Of a stretch of DNA of 64,000 bases, positions 51,617 to 59,406 are shown one piece after another. The stretch is from JAKACA01 sp963769255. Its GTDB lineage: Bacteria > Actinomycetota > Acidimicrobiia > Acidimicrobiales > Bog-793. A model generated the notes under the pieces. That model was not told the DNA's origin. It worked only from the letters and a program-made list of their open reading frames with translations, and did no database searches. Location: the NCBI GenBank assembly GCA_963769255.1, contig CAVYKV010000001.1, positions 806,001 through 870,000 on the forward strand, given 5' to 3'. The translations under genes and the position numbers were made by a program. Numbering within the stretch: the first letter of the stretch is position 1; every line of letters begins with the position of its first letter.

Positions 51617-53005
51617 ATGAGCTTCGAACTTCGCGAACTGATGGACTCGCGCCGCGGGGAGAATTTTCGACTCCACTCGGAGTACCTGAACCCGCAACTC
51701 GTGAAAGTTCTCCGTACGCTCGGCATGGACCGCTTCTACGAGCGAGCGGAAGGGTGCTACCTCTACGACGGAAACGGCGAGCGGTACCTCGACTTCCTCT
51801 CCGGTTTCGGCGTCTTCGCCCTCGGACGTGCGCACCCAGTCGTGAAGAAAGCGCTGCAGGACGCCATCGACCTCGACCTGCCGAACCTCGTGCAATTCGA
51901 TTGCGCCCTCCTGCCCGGGGTGCTCGCCGAGGCGCTCGTGTCCCGCACGCACAGTGGCCTCGAGCGCTGCTTCTTCTCGAATTCGGGGGCGGAGGCGATC
52001 GAATGCGCCATCAAGTTCTCGAAGTACGCCACGAAGCGCCAGCGCGTGCTGCACGCCGATCACTCCTTCCACGGGCTCACGAACGGCGCCCTCTCGTTGA
52101 ACGGTGGTGCGGAGTTCCGGCAGGGTTTCGGCCCGCTCCTCCCCGGCTGTGACTCGGTCCCCTTCGGTGACCTGGCGGCTCTCGAGCGGGAGCTGAGCCG
52201 CCGGGACGTCGCCGCCTTCGTGGTGGAGCTCATCCAGGGCAAGGGTGTCTACATGGCGCCGCAGGAGTACTGGGCCGGGGCTGCAGAGCTGTGCCGGCGG
52301 TACGGGACCTACCTCGTGGCCGACGAGGTGCAGACCGGCCTCGGCCGTACGGGCCGCTTCTTCGCCTACGAGCACTACGGCCTCGAGCCGGACATCGTCA
52401 CCATCTCGAAGGCACTCTCGGGTGGTTACGTCCCCGTGGGCGCCACGCTGTGCTCGGCCGAGATCTTCGACCGCGTCTACTCGAAGATGGAGCGCGCCGT
52501 GGTGCACTCCACGACCTTCGGCCGCAACCAGCTCGCCATGGTGGCCGGCCTCGCCACGCTGCAGACGCTCGACGACGAGCACATCGTCGAGCGGGCTGCC
52601 GCCACGGGCGAGGCCTTCGTGACCGCCCTGGCGCCCCTCGTGGAACGCTACGAGCTCTTCAGCGAGGTGCGGGGCAAGGGCCTCATGATCGGCCTCGAGT
52701 TCGGTGAACCGTCGTCGCTGCGCCTCAGGTCTCGCTGGAAGGTGCTCGAGACCGCCCGCAAGGGCTTGTTCTCTCAGCTCATCGTGGCGCCCCTCTTCCA
52801 GCGCCACCGCATCCTCACGCAGGTGGCCGCCGACAACGTCAACATCATCAAGCTCCTCCCGCCCCTCATCGCAGGACAGGAGGAGGTCGACTATTTCGTG
52901 GGAGCGCTCGACGACGTGCTGTCCGACGCCCACCGCAACTCCGCCCTGCTCTTCGAGTTCGGGAAGACGCTCGCCAAGAGCGCCCTGCAGCGAGAGCGTG
53001 TCTGA
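51617..53005 (+). CDS. Class III aminotransferase, HpnO-like
   Basis: PLP-dependent aminotransferase of 462 residues. SRRGENFRLHSEYLNPQ, YLDFLSGFGVFALGRAHP and LPNLVQFDCALLPG resemble the aminotransferases of hopanoid clusters (HpnO, which aminate the ribosyl-hopane side chain). The PLP motif is VADEVQTGLGRTG, with the Lys in IVTISKALSGGYVPVG. The next gene is HpnA-like, which supports a shared hopanoid or polyol-sugar context, but no squalene-hopene cyclase is in the window. ATG 51617 follows GGAGG by 4 bases; ATG 51614 is adjacent. Other class III roles, such as acetylornithine-type, are possible. Confidence 0.8.
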   Translation: MSFELRELMDSRRGENFRLHSEYLNPQLVKVLRTLGMDRFYERAEGCYLYDGNGERYLDFLSGFGVFALGRAHPVVKKALQDAIDLDLPNLVQFDCALLPGVLAEALVSRTHSGLERCFFSNSGAEAIECAIKFSKYATKRQRVLHADHSFHGLTNGALSLNGGAEFRQGFGPLLPGCDSVPFGDLAALERELSRRDVAAFVVELIQGKGVYMAPQEYWAGAAELCRRYGTYLVADEVQTGLGRTGRFFAYEHYGLEPDIVTISKALSGGYVPVGATLCSAEIFDRVYSKMERAVVHSTTFGRNQLAMVAGLATLQTLDDEHIVERAAATGEAFVTALAPLVERYELFSEVRGKGLMIGLEFGEPSSLRLRSRWKVLETARKGLFSQLIVAPLFQRHRILTQVAADNVNIIKLLPPLIAGQEEVDYFVGALDDVLSDAHRNSALLFEFGKTLAKSALQRERV

Positions 53006-54101
53006 CCCGAGCGACGCCGACTCCGACGGGCTCAGCCGCACGTTCGCCCTCGCGGAGGGGGACCGGGTTGTTGTCACCGGAGCTGCCGGTTTCATCGGCT
53101 CGGCGCTCACCCGTGTACTGCTCTCCCGGGGCGCACACGTCGTGGCGGCCCTCGAGCCGGGTGCAGACCCGAGCAACGTCGACGGCCTCGCCCTGGAGAC
53201 GGTCGAGGTCGACGTGCGGGACGCCGGTGGGGTGGCGCGCCTCGTGGAAGGCGCCCGTGCCGTTTTTCACACGGCCGCCCTCTACCGGTTCTGGGCTCCC
53301 TCGCCCAACACCTTCTACGACGTGAACGTCGGTGGGACCCTCAACGTGCTGGAGGCTGCTCGGCTGTCGGGCTGCGACCGCGTGGTCTACACGAGCACGG
53401 TCGGGACCATCGGACTCGACGGCACCGACGGGGGAGAGCCGGCAGCGGAGCAGCACTGGCCCCGCGTCGAGCACCTGTTCGGGAGCTACAAGCGGTCCAA
53501 GTACGTCGCCGAGCACGAGGTGTTGCGGGCCGCCGCCGAGGGTCTTCCTGTCGTGCTCGTGCAGCCGACCCTGCCCGTCGGCCCCCGGGACCGGGCGCCG
53601 ACGCCGACGGGCCGCACGGTGCTCGACTTCCTCAACGGCCGCATGCCCGGCTACGTCGAGACCGCTCTCAACGTCGTCGACGTCGACGACCTCGCTGCCG
53701 GCCACGTCGCCGCCCTCGAGCTCGGGCGGCAGGGCAGGAGCTACATCCTCGGGGGAGAGAACCTTTCCTTGCGGGACATCCTCGACCTGCTCGCCGACGA
53801 GACGGGCCTGCCCCGGCCCGTCGTGCGCCTGCCGACGTCGGTGGCGCTCGGGGTTGCCTACGCCTCCGAGCTCATCGAGGGCCGACTCGCCCACCGCCCG
53901 CCGTCCGTGCCGCTCGAGGGGACGAAGATGTCGACCACCCGGATGATCTTCTCCGACGATCGCGCCCGCCGCGAGCTCCGCTACCGCTCGCGGCCGGCCC
54001 GCGACGCCCTCGCCCGCTCTGCACGCTGGTTCGCCGGTAACGGCTACGTCTCCGACAAGCGTCTCGCCAAGATCCGGTGGAAGCGGCCCGAGCTCGAATG
54101 A
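52998..54101 (+). CDS. NAD-dependent epimerase/dehydratase, HpnA-like
   Basis: Extended short-chain dehydrogenase of 367 residues. The NAD motif is VVTGAAGFIGSAL (about 20-32); the catalytic YxxxK is in GSYKRSKYVAEHE. PTPTGRTVLDFLNGRMPGYV, VDVDDLAAGHVAALE and SYILGGENLSLRDIL match hopanoid-associated sugar epimerases. GTG 52998 overlaps the aminotransferase stop by 8 bases, so the two are co-translated. The stop overlaps the lipoprotein ATG (ATGA), making a three-gene unit. Confidence 0.85.
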   Translation: MSDPSDADSDGLSRTFALAEGDRVVVTGAAGFIGSALTRVLLSRGAHVVAALEPGADPSNVDGLALETVEVDVRDAGGVARLVEGARAVFHTAALYRFWAPSPNTFYDVNVGGTLNVLEAARLSGCDRVVYTSTVGTIGLDGTDGGEPAAEQHWPRVEHLFGSYKRSKYVAEHEVLRAAAEGLPVVLVQPTLPVGPRDRAPTPTGRTVLDFLNGRMPGYVETALNVVDVDDLAAGHVAALELGRQGRSYILGGENLSLRDILDLLADETGLPRPVVRLPTSVALGVAYASELIEGRLAHRPPSVPLEGTKMSTTRMIFSDDRARRELRYRSRPARDALARSARWFAGNGYVSDKRLAKIRWKRPELE

Positions 54102-55207
54102 CGCCGCCCGGCCGGCGTCGCCTGGCGCCGCTCCGGTGGATCGCCCTCACCAGCATCGTCGTGCTGTCGGCTGCCTGCACGTCCGGCTCTGCCCCGGCGA
54201 GCCCGAGCACGGCGACGACGTCGGCCCCCGGCTCGAGCTCCTCCACGACGACGACCCTGCCGACCCCTGTCTCGCTGCCGGGCACGGCCGAGCCCGCTGC
54301 GGCCTTCCTCGGGCCGGTCGAGCGAGTGCCCGTCGTGGCCGTCCCCGCGGGCCGGTCGACCGCCCCGCTGCCGGCGCCGAGCACCCCGGGCTACCCCCTC
54401 TTGCAGCAGATCGCCTTCCGGCAGTTCGGTGCCGGACCCAACCTCCTTCTTCTCATGGGGCAGGACGGTTCCATGTCGTGGTGGGAGCCCAGCGTGCTGG
54501 CCGTGCTCGCCCGCCACTACCGCGTCACCGAGTTCGACCTCCCCGGCGTCGGCTATTCGGCGCCGGCCGTGGCGCCGATCACGTTGAGCAGGCTGGCGGA
54601 CGAGACCGCTGGTCTCATCGAAGTGCTCGGTCTCTCGAGTCCCGCCGTCCTCGGCTGGGGCCTCGGCGGCGACGTGGCACTCGCACTGGCAGAACGTCAC
54701 CCCGCGAGCGAACGGTCGATCATCCTCGTCGACACGTCGGCCGGTGGGCCGCGTGCGGTGCGACCGTCGGGAGCGGTCATGTCGGCGTTCGACGCTCCGG
54801 TGGTGACCCCGCAGTCGCTGGCCTCGACGTTGTTCGGGTTGAAGACGCCGCTCACCGGGCTCCCCGCCTCCGCCGTCGCCAACGCCGAAGCGGCGGAGTC
54901 TTCCTGGCTCGCCGCCCTTGCCACGAGCGTGCCCGACGACGTCACTCAAACGGCCCTCGCCGAGGAGCGAGGAGTCCAGCAGGAGGTGTGGTCGAGCCCG
55001 ACGCTCGCCGACTCGGTGGCGTCGGTCGCCGTACCGACACTCGTCATCTACGGCTCGGCCGACACCGTCTTCCCGGCGCCGGACGGCCTCCTGCTCCGGC
55101 GAGCGATCGCCGCGTCGGACCGCGTCGTCCTGCCCAACACCGGCTACGCGGCCCTCTTCGAGGACCCCGGGATGTTCGTGAGCGCTCTCGAGCAGTTCAC
55201 CGGGTGA
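54098..55207 (+). CDS. Alpha/beta-hydrolase-fold lipoprotein lacking catalytic Ser and His
   Basis: A 369-residue exported lipoprotein. The signal segment IALTSIVVLSAAC ends in a lipobox, and a Ser/Thr-rich linker follows. The hydrolase fold is clear (FDLPGVGYSAP, ADETAGLIEVLG, LVDTSAGG, VIYGSADTVFP). At the nucleophile elbow, where GWSxG is expected, the sequence is GWGLG with Gly188. At the usual GHAxLFE position it reads GYAALFE with Tyr350. Two of three catalytic residues are therefore missing, and it is probably a binding or structural protein. It is the third gene of the aminotransferase-epimerase operon. Confidence 0.8.
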   Translation: MTPPGRRRLAPLRWIALTSIVVLSAACTSGSAPASPSTATTSAPGSSSSTTTTLPTPVSLPGTAEPAAAFLGPVERVPVVAVPAGRSTAPLPAPSTPGYPLLQQIAFRQFGAGPNLLLLMGQDGSMSWWEPSVLAVLARHYRVTEFDLPGVGYSAPAVAPITLSRLADETAGLIEVLGLSSPAVLGWGLGGDVALALAERHPASERSIILVDTSAGGPRAVRPSGAVMSAFDAPVVTPQSLASTLFGLKTPLTGLPASAVANAEAAESSWLAALATSVPDDVTQTALAEERGVQQEVWSSPTLADSVASVAVPTLVIYGSADTVFPAPDGLLLRRAIAASDRVVLPNTGYAALFEDPGMFVSALEQFTG

Positions 55208-55247
55208 GCAGCTACGAGCATCGAGCGCTGAGGATGGAGCACTGAGC

Positions 55248-55853
55248 ATGGAATATCGGGAGATACTGCGACGCCGCCGGATGGTTCGGCACTTCCTCGA
55301 CGAGCCCGTGGACGACGGCGCCGTGCAACGCATCCTGGCGGCGGCGCTGCGGGCACCCTCGGCCGGCTACAGCCAGGGTTACGGACTCCTCGTCCTGACC
55401 GAACCTGAGGACCGGGATCGTTTCTGGGCGTCGCAACCGCCGACAGAGGATGTGGCCGCTTGGGATCCGGCCCTCCGGGCCGCCATCGAGCGAGCACCCG
55501 TACTCGTCGTGGCGCTGGCCTCGAAGGACGCCTACCTGGATCGCTATGCCCGGCCGGACAAGGGCTGGTCGGACCGCGACGAGTCCCGCTGGCCCGTTCC
55601 CTATTGGTACGTCGACACGGGCTTCCTCTGCCTCCTCATGCTGCTGGCGGCCGTCGACGAGGGCCTCGGGGCGCTCCTCTTCGGCCTCATCCCAGCCGAT
55701 GTCGATCGCTTCAGGGAAGCCTTCGGGGTCCCGCGGGCTCACGACCCGGTGGGATGCGTGGCAATCGGGTACGAGGATCCGGCAGCGCCTCGTCGCGACC
55801 TGCGCTCGCGAAGGCGGCCGACGGAGGACATCGTCCACTGGGGCCGCTGGTGA
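55248..55853 (+). CDS. Nitroreductase family protein
   Basis: FMN-dependent oxidoreductase-fold protein of 201 residues. It starts MEYREILRRRRMVRHFLDEPV with the family's FMN-contact Arg residues, then AALRAPSAGYSQG. DTGFLCLLMLLAAVDEGLGALLFG is the central helix and conserved Gly region, and VGCVAIGYEDP closes the core. Substrate unknown. A near-duplicate 15-base stretch around GCTGAGGATGGA and ACTGAGCATGGA surrounds the start and could confuse start choice; ATG 55248 fits the homology. It ends 86 bases before the YceI gene. Confidence 0.85.
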   Translation: MEYREILRRRRMVRHFLDEPVDDGAVQRILAAALRAPSAGYSQGYGLLVLTEPEDRDRFWASQPPTEDVAAWDPALRAAIERAPVLVVALASKDAYLDRYARPDKGWSDRDESRWPVPYWYVDTGFLCLLMLLAAVDEGLGALLFGLIPADVDRFREAFGVPRAHDPVGCVAIGYEDPAAPRRDLRSRRRPTEDIVHWGRW

Positions 55854-55873
55854 CGGTCATCGCCACGGAATAG

Positions 55874-55902
55874 TTGACACATCATCCTTGTTGGTGCATA
55901 AT
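55874..55902 (+). promoter_or_regulatory. Strong sigma-70-type promoter of the yceI gene
   Basis: A consensus -35 TTGACA (55874-55879), a 17-base spacer and -10 CATAAT (55897-55902). It is unusually AT-rich for this window and far closer to consensus than the other promoters. The -35 region overlaps an imperfect operator copy TTGACACATCAT. Confidence 0.75.
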
Positions 55903-55904
55903 AG

Positions 55905-55916
55905 TTGATACATCAA
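55905..55916 (+). promoter_or_regulatory. Palindromic operator TTGATACATCAA at the yceI transcription start
   Basis: A perfect 12-bp palindrome placed at the expected start of transcription. A near copy (TTGACACATCAT) starts 31 bases upstream, three helical turns away, over the -35 box. The AGTTGA-type palindrome is in the style of MarR-family operators. CCTTGTTG (55886-55893) and CAACAAGG (55914-55921) also form an 8-bp inverted repeat. Confidence 0.6.
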
Positions 55917-55939
55917 CAAGGACGATGGAAGGACACGAC

Positions 55940-56503
55940 ATGACCGACACAGTCACGATCTCGAACATCCCCGGCTACGTGGCCGGACGCTGGACCGTGG
56001 ATCCGTTGCACTCCGAGGTGGGTTTCTCGGTGCGCCACATGATGGTGAGCAAGGTACGTGGCAAGTTCACGAGCTACGACGTGGACCTTGTGACGGCTGA
56101 GAACCCGCTCGAGTCGAGCGTCACCGCCTCCATCGATCTGAGCTCGATCGACACAGGCTCGTCCGACCGGGACAACCACCTCCGTTCGGCCGACTTCTTC
56201 GAGGTCGAGACGTACCCCACCATGACGTTCCGCTCGACCGGCATCCGCGCCAAGGGGGAGGATTTCATCCTCGACGGCGAGCTGACGCTGAAGGGCGTCA
56301 CGAAGCCGGTGTCACTGAACCTCGAGCTGGGCGGCTTCGGCCCCGACCCGTACGGTGGCGTTCGTGCCGGCTTCACGGCGACCGGTGAGATCTCCCGCGG
56401 CGACTTCCACGTCGACTTCAACGCAGCCCTCGAGACCGGTGGCGTCGTGGTGGGCGACAAGGTGACGCTGCACATCGAGATCGAGGCGGTGCTCGCTCGC
56501 TGA
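55940..56503 (+). CDS. YceI family protein
   Basis: A 187-residue lipocalin-like beta-barrel protein that in known structures binds polyisoprenoids. The sequence has no signal peptide, so it is probably cytoplasmic. Conserved features: WTVDPLHSEVGFSVRHMMVSKVRGKF, DTGSSDRDNHLRSADFFEVETYPTMTFRS, GELTLKGVTKPV and GGVRAGFTATGEISR. ATG 55940 follows GAAGGACACG. It stands alone under a strong promoter with an operator, suggesting tight repression and high induced expression. It converges on the LuxR-type regulator gene. Confidence 0.92.
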   Translation: MTDTVTISNIPGYVAGRWTVDPLHSEVGFSVRHMMVSKVRGKFTSYDVDLVTAENPLESSVTASIDLSSIDTGSSDRDNHLRSADFFEVETYPTMTFRSTGIRAKGEDFILDGELTLKGVTKPVSLNLELGGFGPDPYGGVRAGFTATGEISRGDFHVDFNAALETGGVVVGDKVTLHIEIEAVLAR

Positions 56504-56539
56504 GCGGGCAGCGTCACGAGCCGCCGGCGGCGGCCGGGC

Positions 56540-57202
56540 TTAGGTGTCCGAGCCCGACCGTCGCCCGGACTGGCGCTCCGAGATGCGGGCAGCGAAGGCG
56601 GCTGCCTCCGTTCGGCGGGACATTCCGAGCTTTGTCAGCAGATTGGACACATAGTTCTTCACGGTCTTCTCCGCCAGGAAGAGCCGGCCGGCGATTTGCC
56701 GGTTGGTGAGGCCTTCCGCTAACAGGTCGAGGATCCGGCGCTCCTGGTCGGAGAGACGAGCGAGCCGCTCGTCCTGCTCGGGGCCGCTGCGGAGACGATC
56801 GAGGACCCGCTTGGTCAGTAGCGGGTCGATGAGCGACTCGCCCTGGCCGACGCGGATGATGGCGGAGACGAGGTCGGTTCCCCGGATCTGCTTCAGCACG
56901 TAGCCCGAGGCGCCGCCCATGATGGCGGCGAAGAGGGCGTCGTCGTCCGCGTAGGACGTCAGCATCAGGCACCGCAGCTCGGGCATGCGGCTGCGGAGCT
57001 CCCGGCAGACCTCGACTCCGTCACCGTCGGGAAGCCTGACGTCGAGCACCGCGACGTCCGGCCGCAGGGCGGGCACGCGCTGGATCGCCTCCTCGGCGGT
57101 GGAGGCCTCCCCGATCACCTCGATGTTGTCGTCGGCCTCGAGGAGGCCCCGGATGCCCGCGCGCACCACCTCGTGGTCGTCCAGCAGAAAGACCTTCAGC
57201 AT
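56540..57202 (-). CDS. NarL/DosR-family response regulator
   Basis: Two-component regulator of 220 residues. Receiver: acidic pair in LLDDHEVVR, phospho-acceptor Asp54 in VLDVRLPDGDG, Lys104 in GYVLKQIRGTD. The C-terminal LuxR-type helix-turn-helix is LSDQERRILDLLAEGLTNRQIAGRL and TVKNYVSNLLTKLGMSRRTEA. SGYVLKQIRG and the LTNRQIA/KNYVSNLL spacing are those of DevR/DosR. No kinase gene is adjacent. It lies 39 bases after the cytochrome b-like operon on the same strand and may be its last gene; GGGAC-type boxes lie at that operon's head. Confidence 0.9.
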   Translation of the reverse strand: MLKVFLLDDHEVVRAGIRGLLEADDNIEVIGEASTAEEAIQRVPALRPDVAVLDVRLPDGDGVEVCRELRSRMPELRCLMLTSYADDDALFAAIMGGASGYVLKQIRGTDLVSAIIRVGQGESLIDPLLTKRVLDRLRSGPEQDERLARLSDQERRILDLLAEGLTNRQIAGRLFLAEKTVKNYVSNLLTKLGMSRRTEAAAFAARISERQSGRRSGSDT

Positions 57203-57241
57203 GTGATCCCGTCCTCGTTCGCTGTACCTGTGGCGGCGCTG

Positions 57242-58183
57242 CTACTGAGAACCGTAATGCCGTCGCCAGATCAGTCGGTAGATGCGGGTCCAGCGGGGGA
57301 TGGACCGCAGCCCGGGGATGAAGGGGACGAGGATCAGCAACAGCGTGAGCAACATCATCGTGCCCCACACGAGGGCGTCACCGTTCCCGGAGCTGCTGTA
57401 GGGCTCGATCTGGTACCACATCGTGTAGAGCCAGAGCCATGCCTGACCGGGGAAGTTCCCGGTCTCGTTCATCATTCCCCACTGGTCGCCGCCGAGATGC
57501 TGTGCGTCGGCCAGCTTCTCGAGGTAGCCCCCGTCCTGGATGAACAGCAAGGGCTTCGTGTAGTTCGTGTCGTACAGCTGTGGCGAGGCGAGCAAGGCGC
57601 CGTCGAGGGCGCCCGTGCGCGCCATGCCGAGGAGGTCCGTCATCATGGTGCCGACGGGCCCGTACCGCCCTGCTGGCACGACGAGATGGCCGTTGAAGGT
57701 CGCCGAGCCGGCGGCGTTTTCGTAGGCCGCCTCCCAGCTGGCTTTCTGGGCTGCGGAGGCCGAGTCGAACGTTGCGACGGCGGCGTCCAGCGTCGACTCG
57801 TCCGGCAGGCTCAGGAGCGGCCCGATCACGAAGTCCTGCGCCGTGTCGATCGGAATCCTCGTACCCGCGAGCTTCTCGAGGGAGACCGGCCCGATCTTCT
57901 GGCTCGCACCCTGCGTAGTGGTGTAGGGAGGGCCGTACCCCGCCGTGGCGCTCGTGCCGTCGAGCTCGGTGATGGCGGTCCGCACGAAGTCGAGCGGCTC
58001 GGCGTTGGACCACGACTTGAGCGTCACGGAGTGCTCGTCCGGCGACGAGAAGATGGCGGCGAGTGCCGCCACGAGGATGAGCACGATGACGAAACAGACC
58101 GAGACCTCTTTGAAGAGGTCGTACCGGACGGTCGGGCCGTCCCATTCGACGACGTCGCGGTCGGGCCTGAACTTGCGCTTCAT
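57242..58183 (-). CDS. Membrane subunit linked to the cytochrome b-like protein
   Basis: A 313-residue protein with one transmembrane helix near the N-terminus (VSVCFVIVLILVAALAAIF, about 27-45) and one near the C-terminus (ALVWGTMMLLTLLLILVPF). The middle part is about 190 residues, probably outside the cell, and no CxxCH haem or Cys/His iron-sulfur motif is seen. The C-terminal end (LRSIPRWTRIYRLIWRRHY) resembles the ends of cytochrome b C-terminal domains. The ATG follows GGAGGGACG and overlaps the stop of the cytochrome b gene, so the two are co-translated. Taken as a bc-type complex subunit, by context. Confidence 0.65.
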   Translation of the reverse strand: MKRKFRPDRDVVEWDGPTVRYDLFKEVSVCFVIVLILVAALAAIFSSPDEHSVTLKSWSNAEPLDFVRTAITELDGTSATAGYGPPYTTTQGASQKIGPVSLEKLAGTRIPIDTAQDFVIGPLLSLPDESTLDAAVATFDSASAAQKASWEAAYENAAGSATFNGHLVVPAGRYGPVGTMMTDLLGMARTGALDGALLASPQLYDTNYTKPLLFIQDGGYLEKLADAQHLGGDQWGMMNETGNFPGQAWLWLYTMWYQIEPYSSSGNGDALVWGTMMLLTLLLILVPFIPGLRSIPRWTRIYRLIWRRHYGSQ

Positions 58184-59046
58184 CGTCCCTCCTCCGTGTC
58201 CGACATCGACTCGACGACGGTGTCGACCGAGCCCGCATGGGCGGGTGGTGGCCCTTCGGGCAGGAACCCTGTCGCGGCCGGGGGCGGCCCCGTCGCTTCC
58301 TCCGCCATGTCGGCCGGGGGCGGCCCCGTCGCTTCCTCCGCCACGTCGGCCGTAGGCACGATGGGGCCGACGTCGGCGCCGGCGAGGGCAGTCGGTGTCA
58401 GTCGGTGTGGATCGGCGAAGGGTGGCACGACGCCTCGGCGGCGGACGAGCAGGACGTGGATGCCGATGACGACGCCGACGATGAGAGGCAACAGGAGGAT
58501 GTGCCACATGAGCATCTGCCCGAAGTTGAGGACGTTCCAGAACGCCCCGGCGCCTGTGGAGTTGATGCCGTCCTTCGCCTGCGTCCCGATCCACTCGGAG
58601 TCGAAATTCTGCTGCGAGAGGTAGCCGGTGAAGGCAGTGGCGATCGAGATCGCGAAGGCGAGCACGCCCGTGATCCAGGTGGCGCGCCGCCGGCCGCGCC
58701 AGGCCGCCATGAAGAACTTCGCCCAGAGGTGGATGACCATGAAGAAGAAGAAGAGCTCGGTCGACCACAGGTGGGTCGAGTTGACGTAGAGGCCGACGTT
58801 CGACGTGTGCCACCAGGACGGTCCCTCGATGGCGAGGACGGCCCCCGACAACAGGACGACGCCGAAGGCGGCGAGCGTGAGGGCGCCGAAGACGTAGGCC
58901 CACGAGGCGACGTAGGCCGGCTGGCGGTCGGGCAGCAGCTTCTCCGGTGGCAGTGAGCTCACGGCCCGCTCCCGGAAGCGACCAGTCCAGGTCGGTCGGG
59001 CGCTGGCACGGAGCTCGTGGCGGCGCTCTCCGGTCTGGATGGTCAT
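58180..59046 (-). CDS. Cytochrome b6-like membrane protein
   Basis: A 288-residue protein with four transmembrane helices in a cytochrome b N-terminal fold. Haem ligands: the His pair in STHLWSTELFFFFMVIHLW (13 residues between) and the pair in LMWHILLLPLIVGVVIGIHV (14 between), the spacing of b6-type proteins. QNFDSEWIGTQAKDGIN lies in the loop between helices. The cytoplasmic tail is Pro/Ala-rich with a duplicated 12-residue unit. Neither Rieske protein nor cytochrome c genes are adjacent. It is translationally coupled to a small membrane protein upstream and the next subunit downstream. Confidence 0.86.
   Translation of the reverse strand: MTIQTGERRHELRASARPTWTGRFRERAVSSLPPEKLLPDRQPAYVASWAYVFGALTLAAFGVVLLSGAVLAIEGPSWWHTSNVGLYVNSTHLWSTELFFFFMVIHLWAKFFMAAWRGRRRATWITGVLAFAISIATAFTGYLSQQNFDSEWIGTQAKDGINSTGAGAFWNVLNFGQMLMWHILLLPLIVGVVIGIHVLLVRRRGVVPPFADPHRLTPTALAGADVGPIVPTADVAEEATGPPPADMAEEATGPPPAATGFLPEGPPPAHAGSVDTVVESMSDTEEGR
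58275..58346 (-). repeat. 36-bp in-frame tandem duplication in the cytochrome b-like tail
   Basis: Two 36-base units (58275-58310, 58311-58346) differ at one base and encode DVAEEATGPPPA and DMAEEATGPPPA in the cytoplasmic tail. Confidence 0.9.
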
Positions 59047-59262
59047 GACGGGTTCCGCCCTTCCGGGTGCTGCTCGCCTGGGGCGGAGTCCGCCGGCGGT
59101 TCCACCGGATGGTGGGGGAACGGCAGCACGAGCGCCAGTGCGAAGACGAGGAGCATCAGCGCGATGACGACGAGGTTGGCGACGGAGATTCTGGATGATC
59201 CCCCAATGCACATAGTGACCCTGGTGGTTCAGGTTGACGAGTGCCGCGGCGATGTGTGCCAT
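59043..59262 (-). CDS. Small single-span membrane protein of the cytochrome operon (apparent frameshift)
   Basis: As written, the frame from ATG 59262 gives MAHIAAALVNLNHQGHYVHWGIIQ and then Arg-rich nonsense. Skipping one A of the AA at 59189-59190 gives ISVANLVVIALMLLVFALAL, a clean transmembrane helix, and a stop that overlaps the cytochrome b ATG exactly (ATGA). The corrected product is 72 residues with a His-rich N-terminus and one helix. The ribosome site is GGGGAGGTCC. Probably a small accessory subunit; no named family is recognised. Confidence 0.6.
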
Positions 59263-59316
59263 GAGCAGTGGACCTCCCCTTCCTTAGAGAATGTCGCGAG
59301 ACGGCGCCCGCCAGTA

Positions 59317-59330
59317 GGGCCGAACGTCCC
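59317..59330 (-). promoter_or_regulatory. DosR-like box upstream of the cytochrome operon
   Basis: On the minus strand the sequence is GGGACGTTCGGCCC, 55 bases before the ATG of the small membrane protein. It differs from the plus-strand box at 59393 by one base and resembles the GGGACTTNNGNCCC core of DosR/DevR sites. Confidence 0.5.
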
Positions 59331-59392
59331 AAGTGCGGAAACGAAGGCTCGAGCCGGCGGAGCGTTGCTGGGGGATGTTGCCGCTCCAGGCG

Positions 59393-59406
59393 GGGACTTT
59401 CGGCCC
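59393..59406 (+). promoter_or_regulatory. DosR-like box upstream of the unknown gene at 59458
   Basis: GGGACTTTCGGCCC lies 51 bases before the ATG of the divergent gene, mirroring the minus-strand box at 59317. The pair suggests one regulator controlling both directions. Confidence 0.5.
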
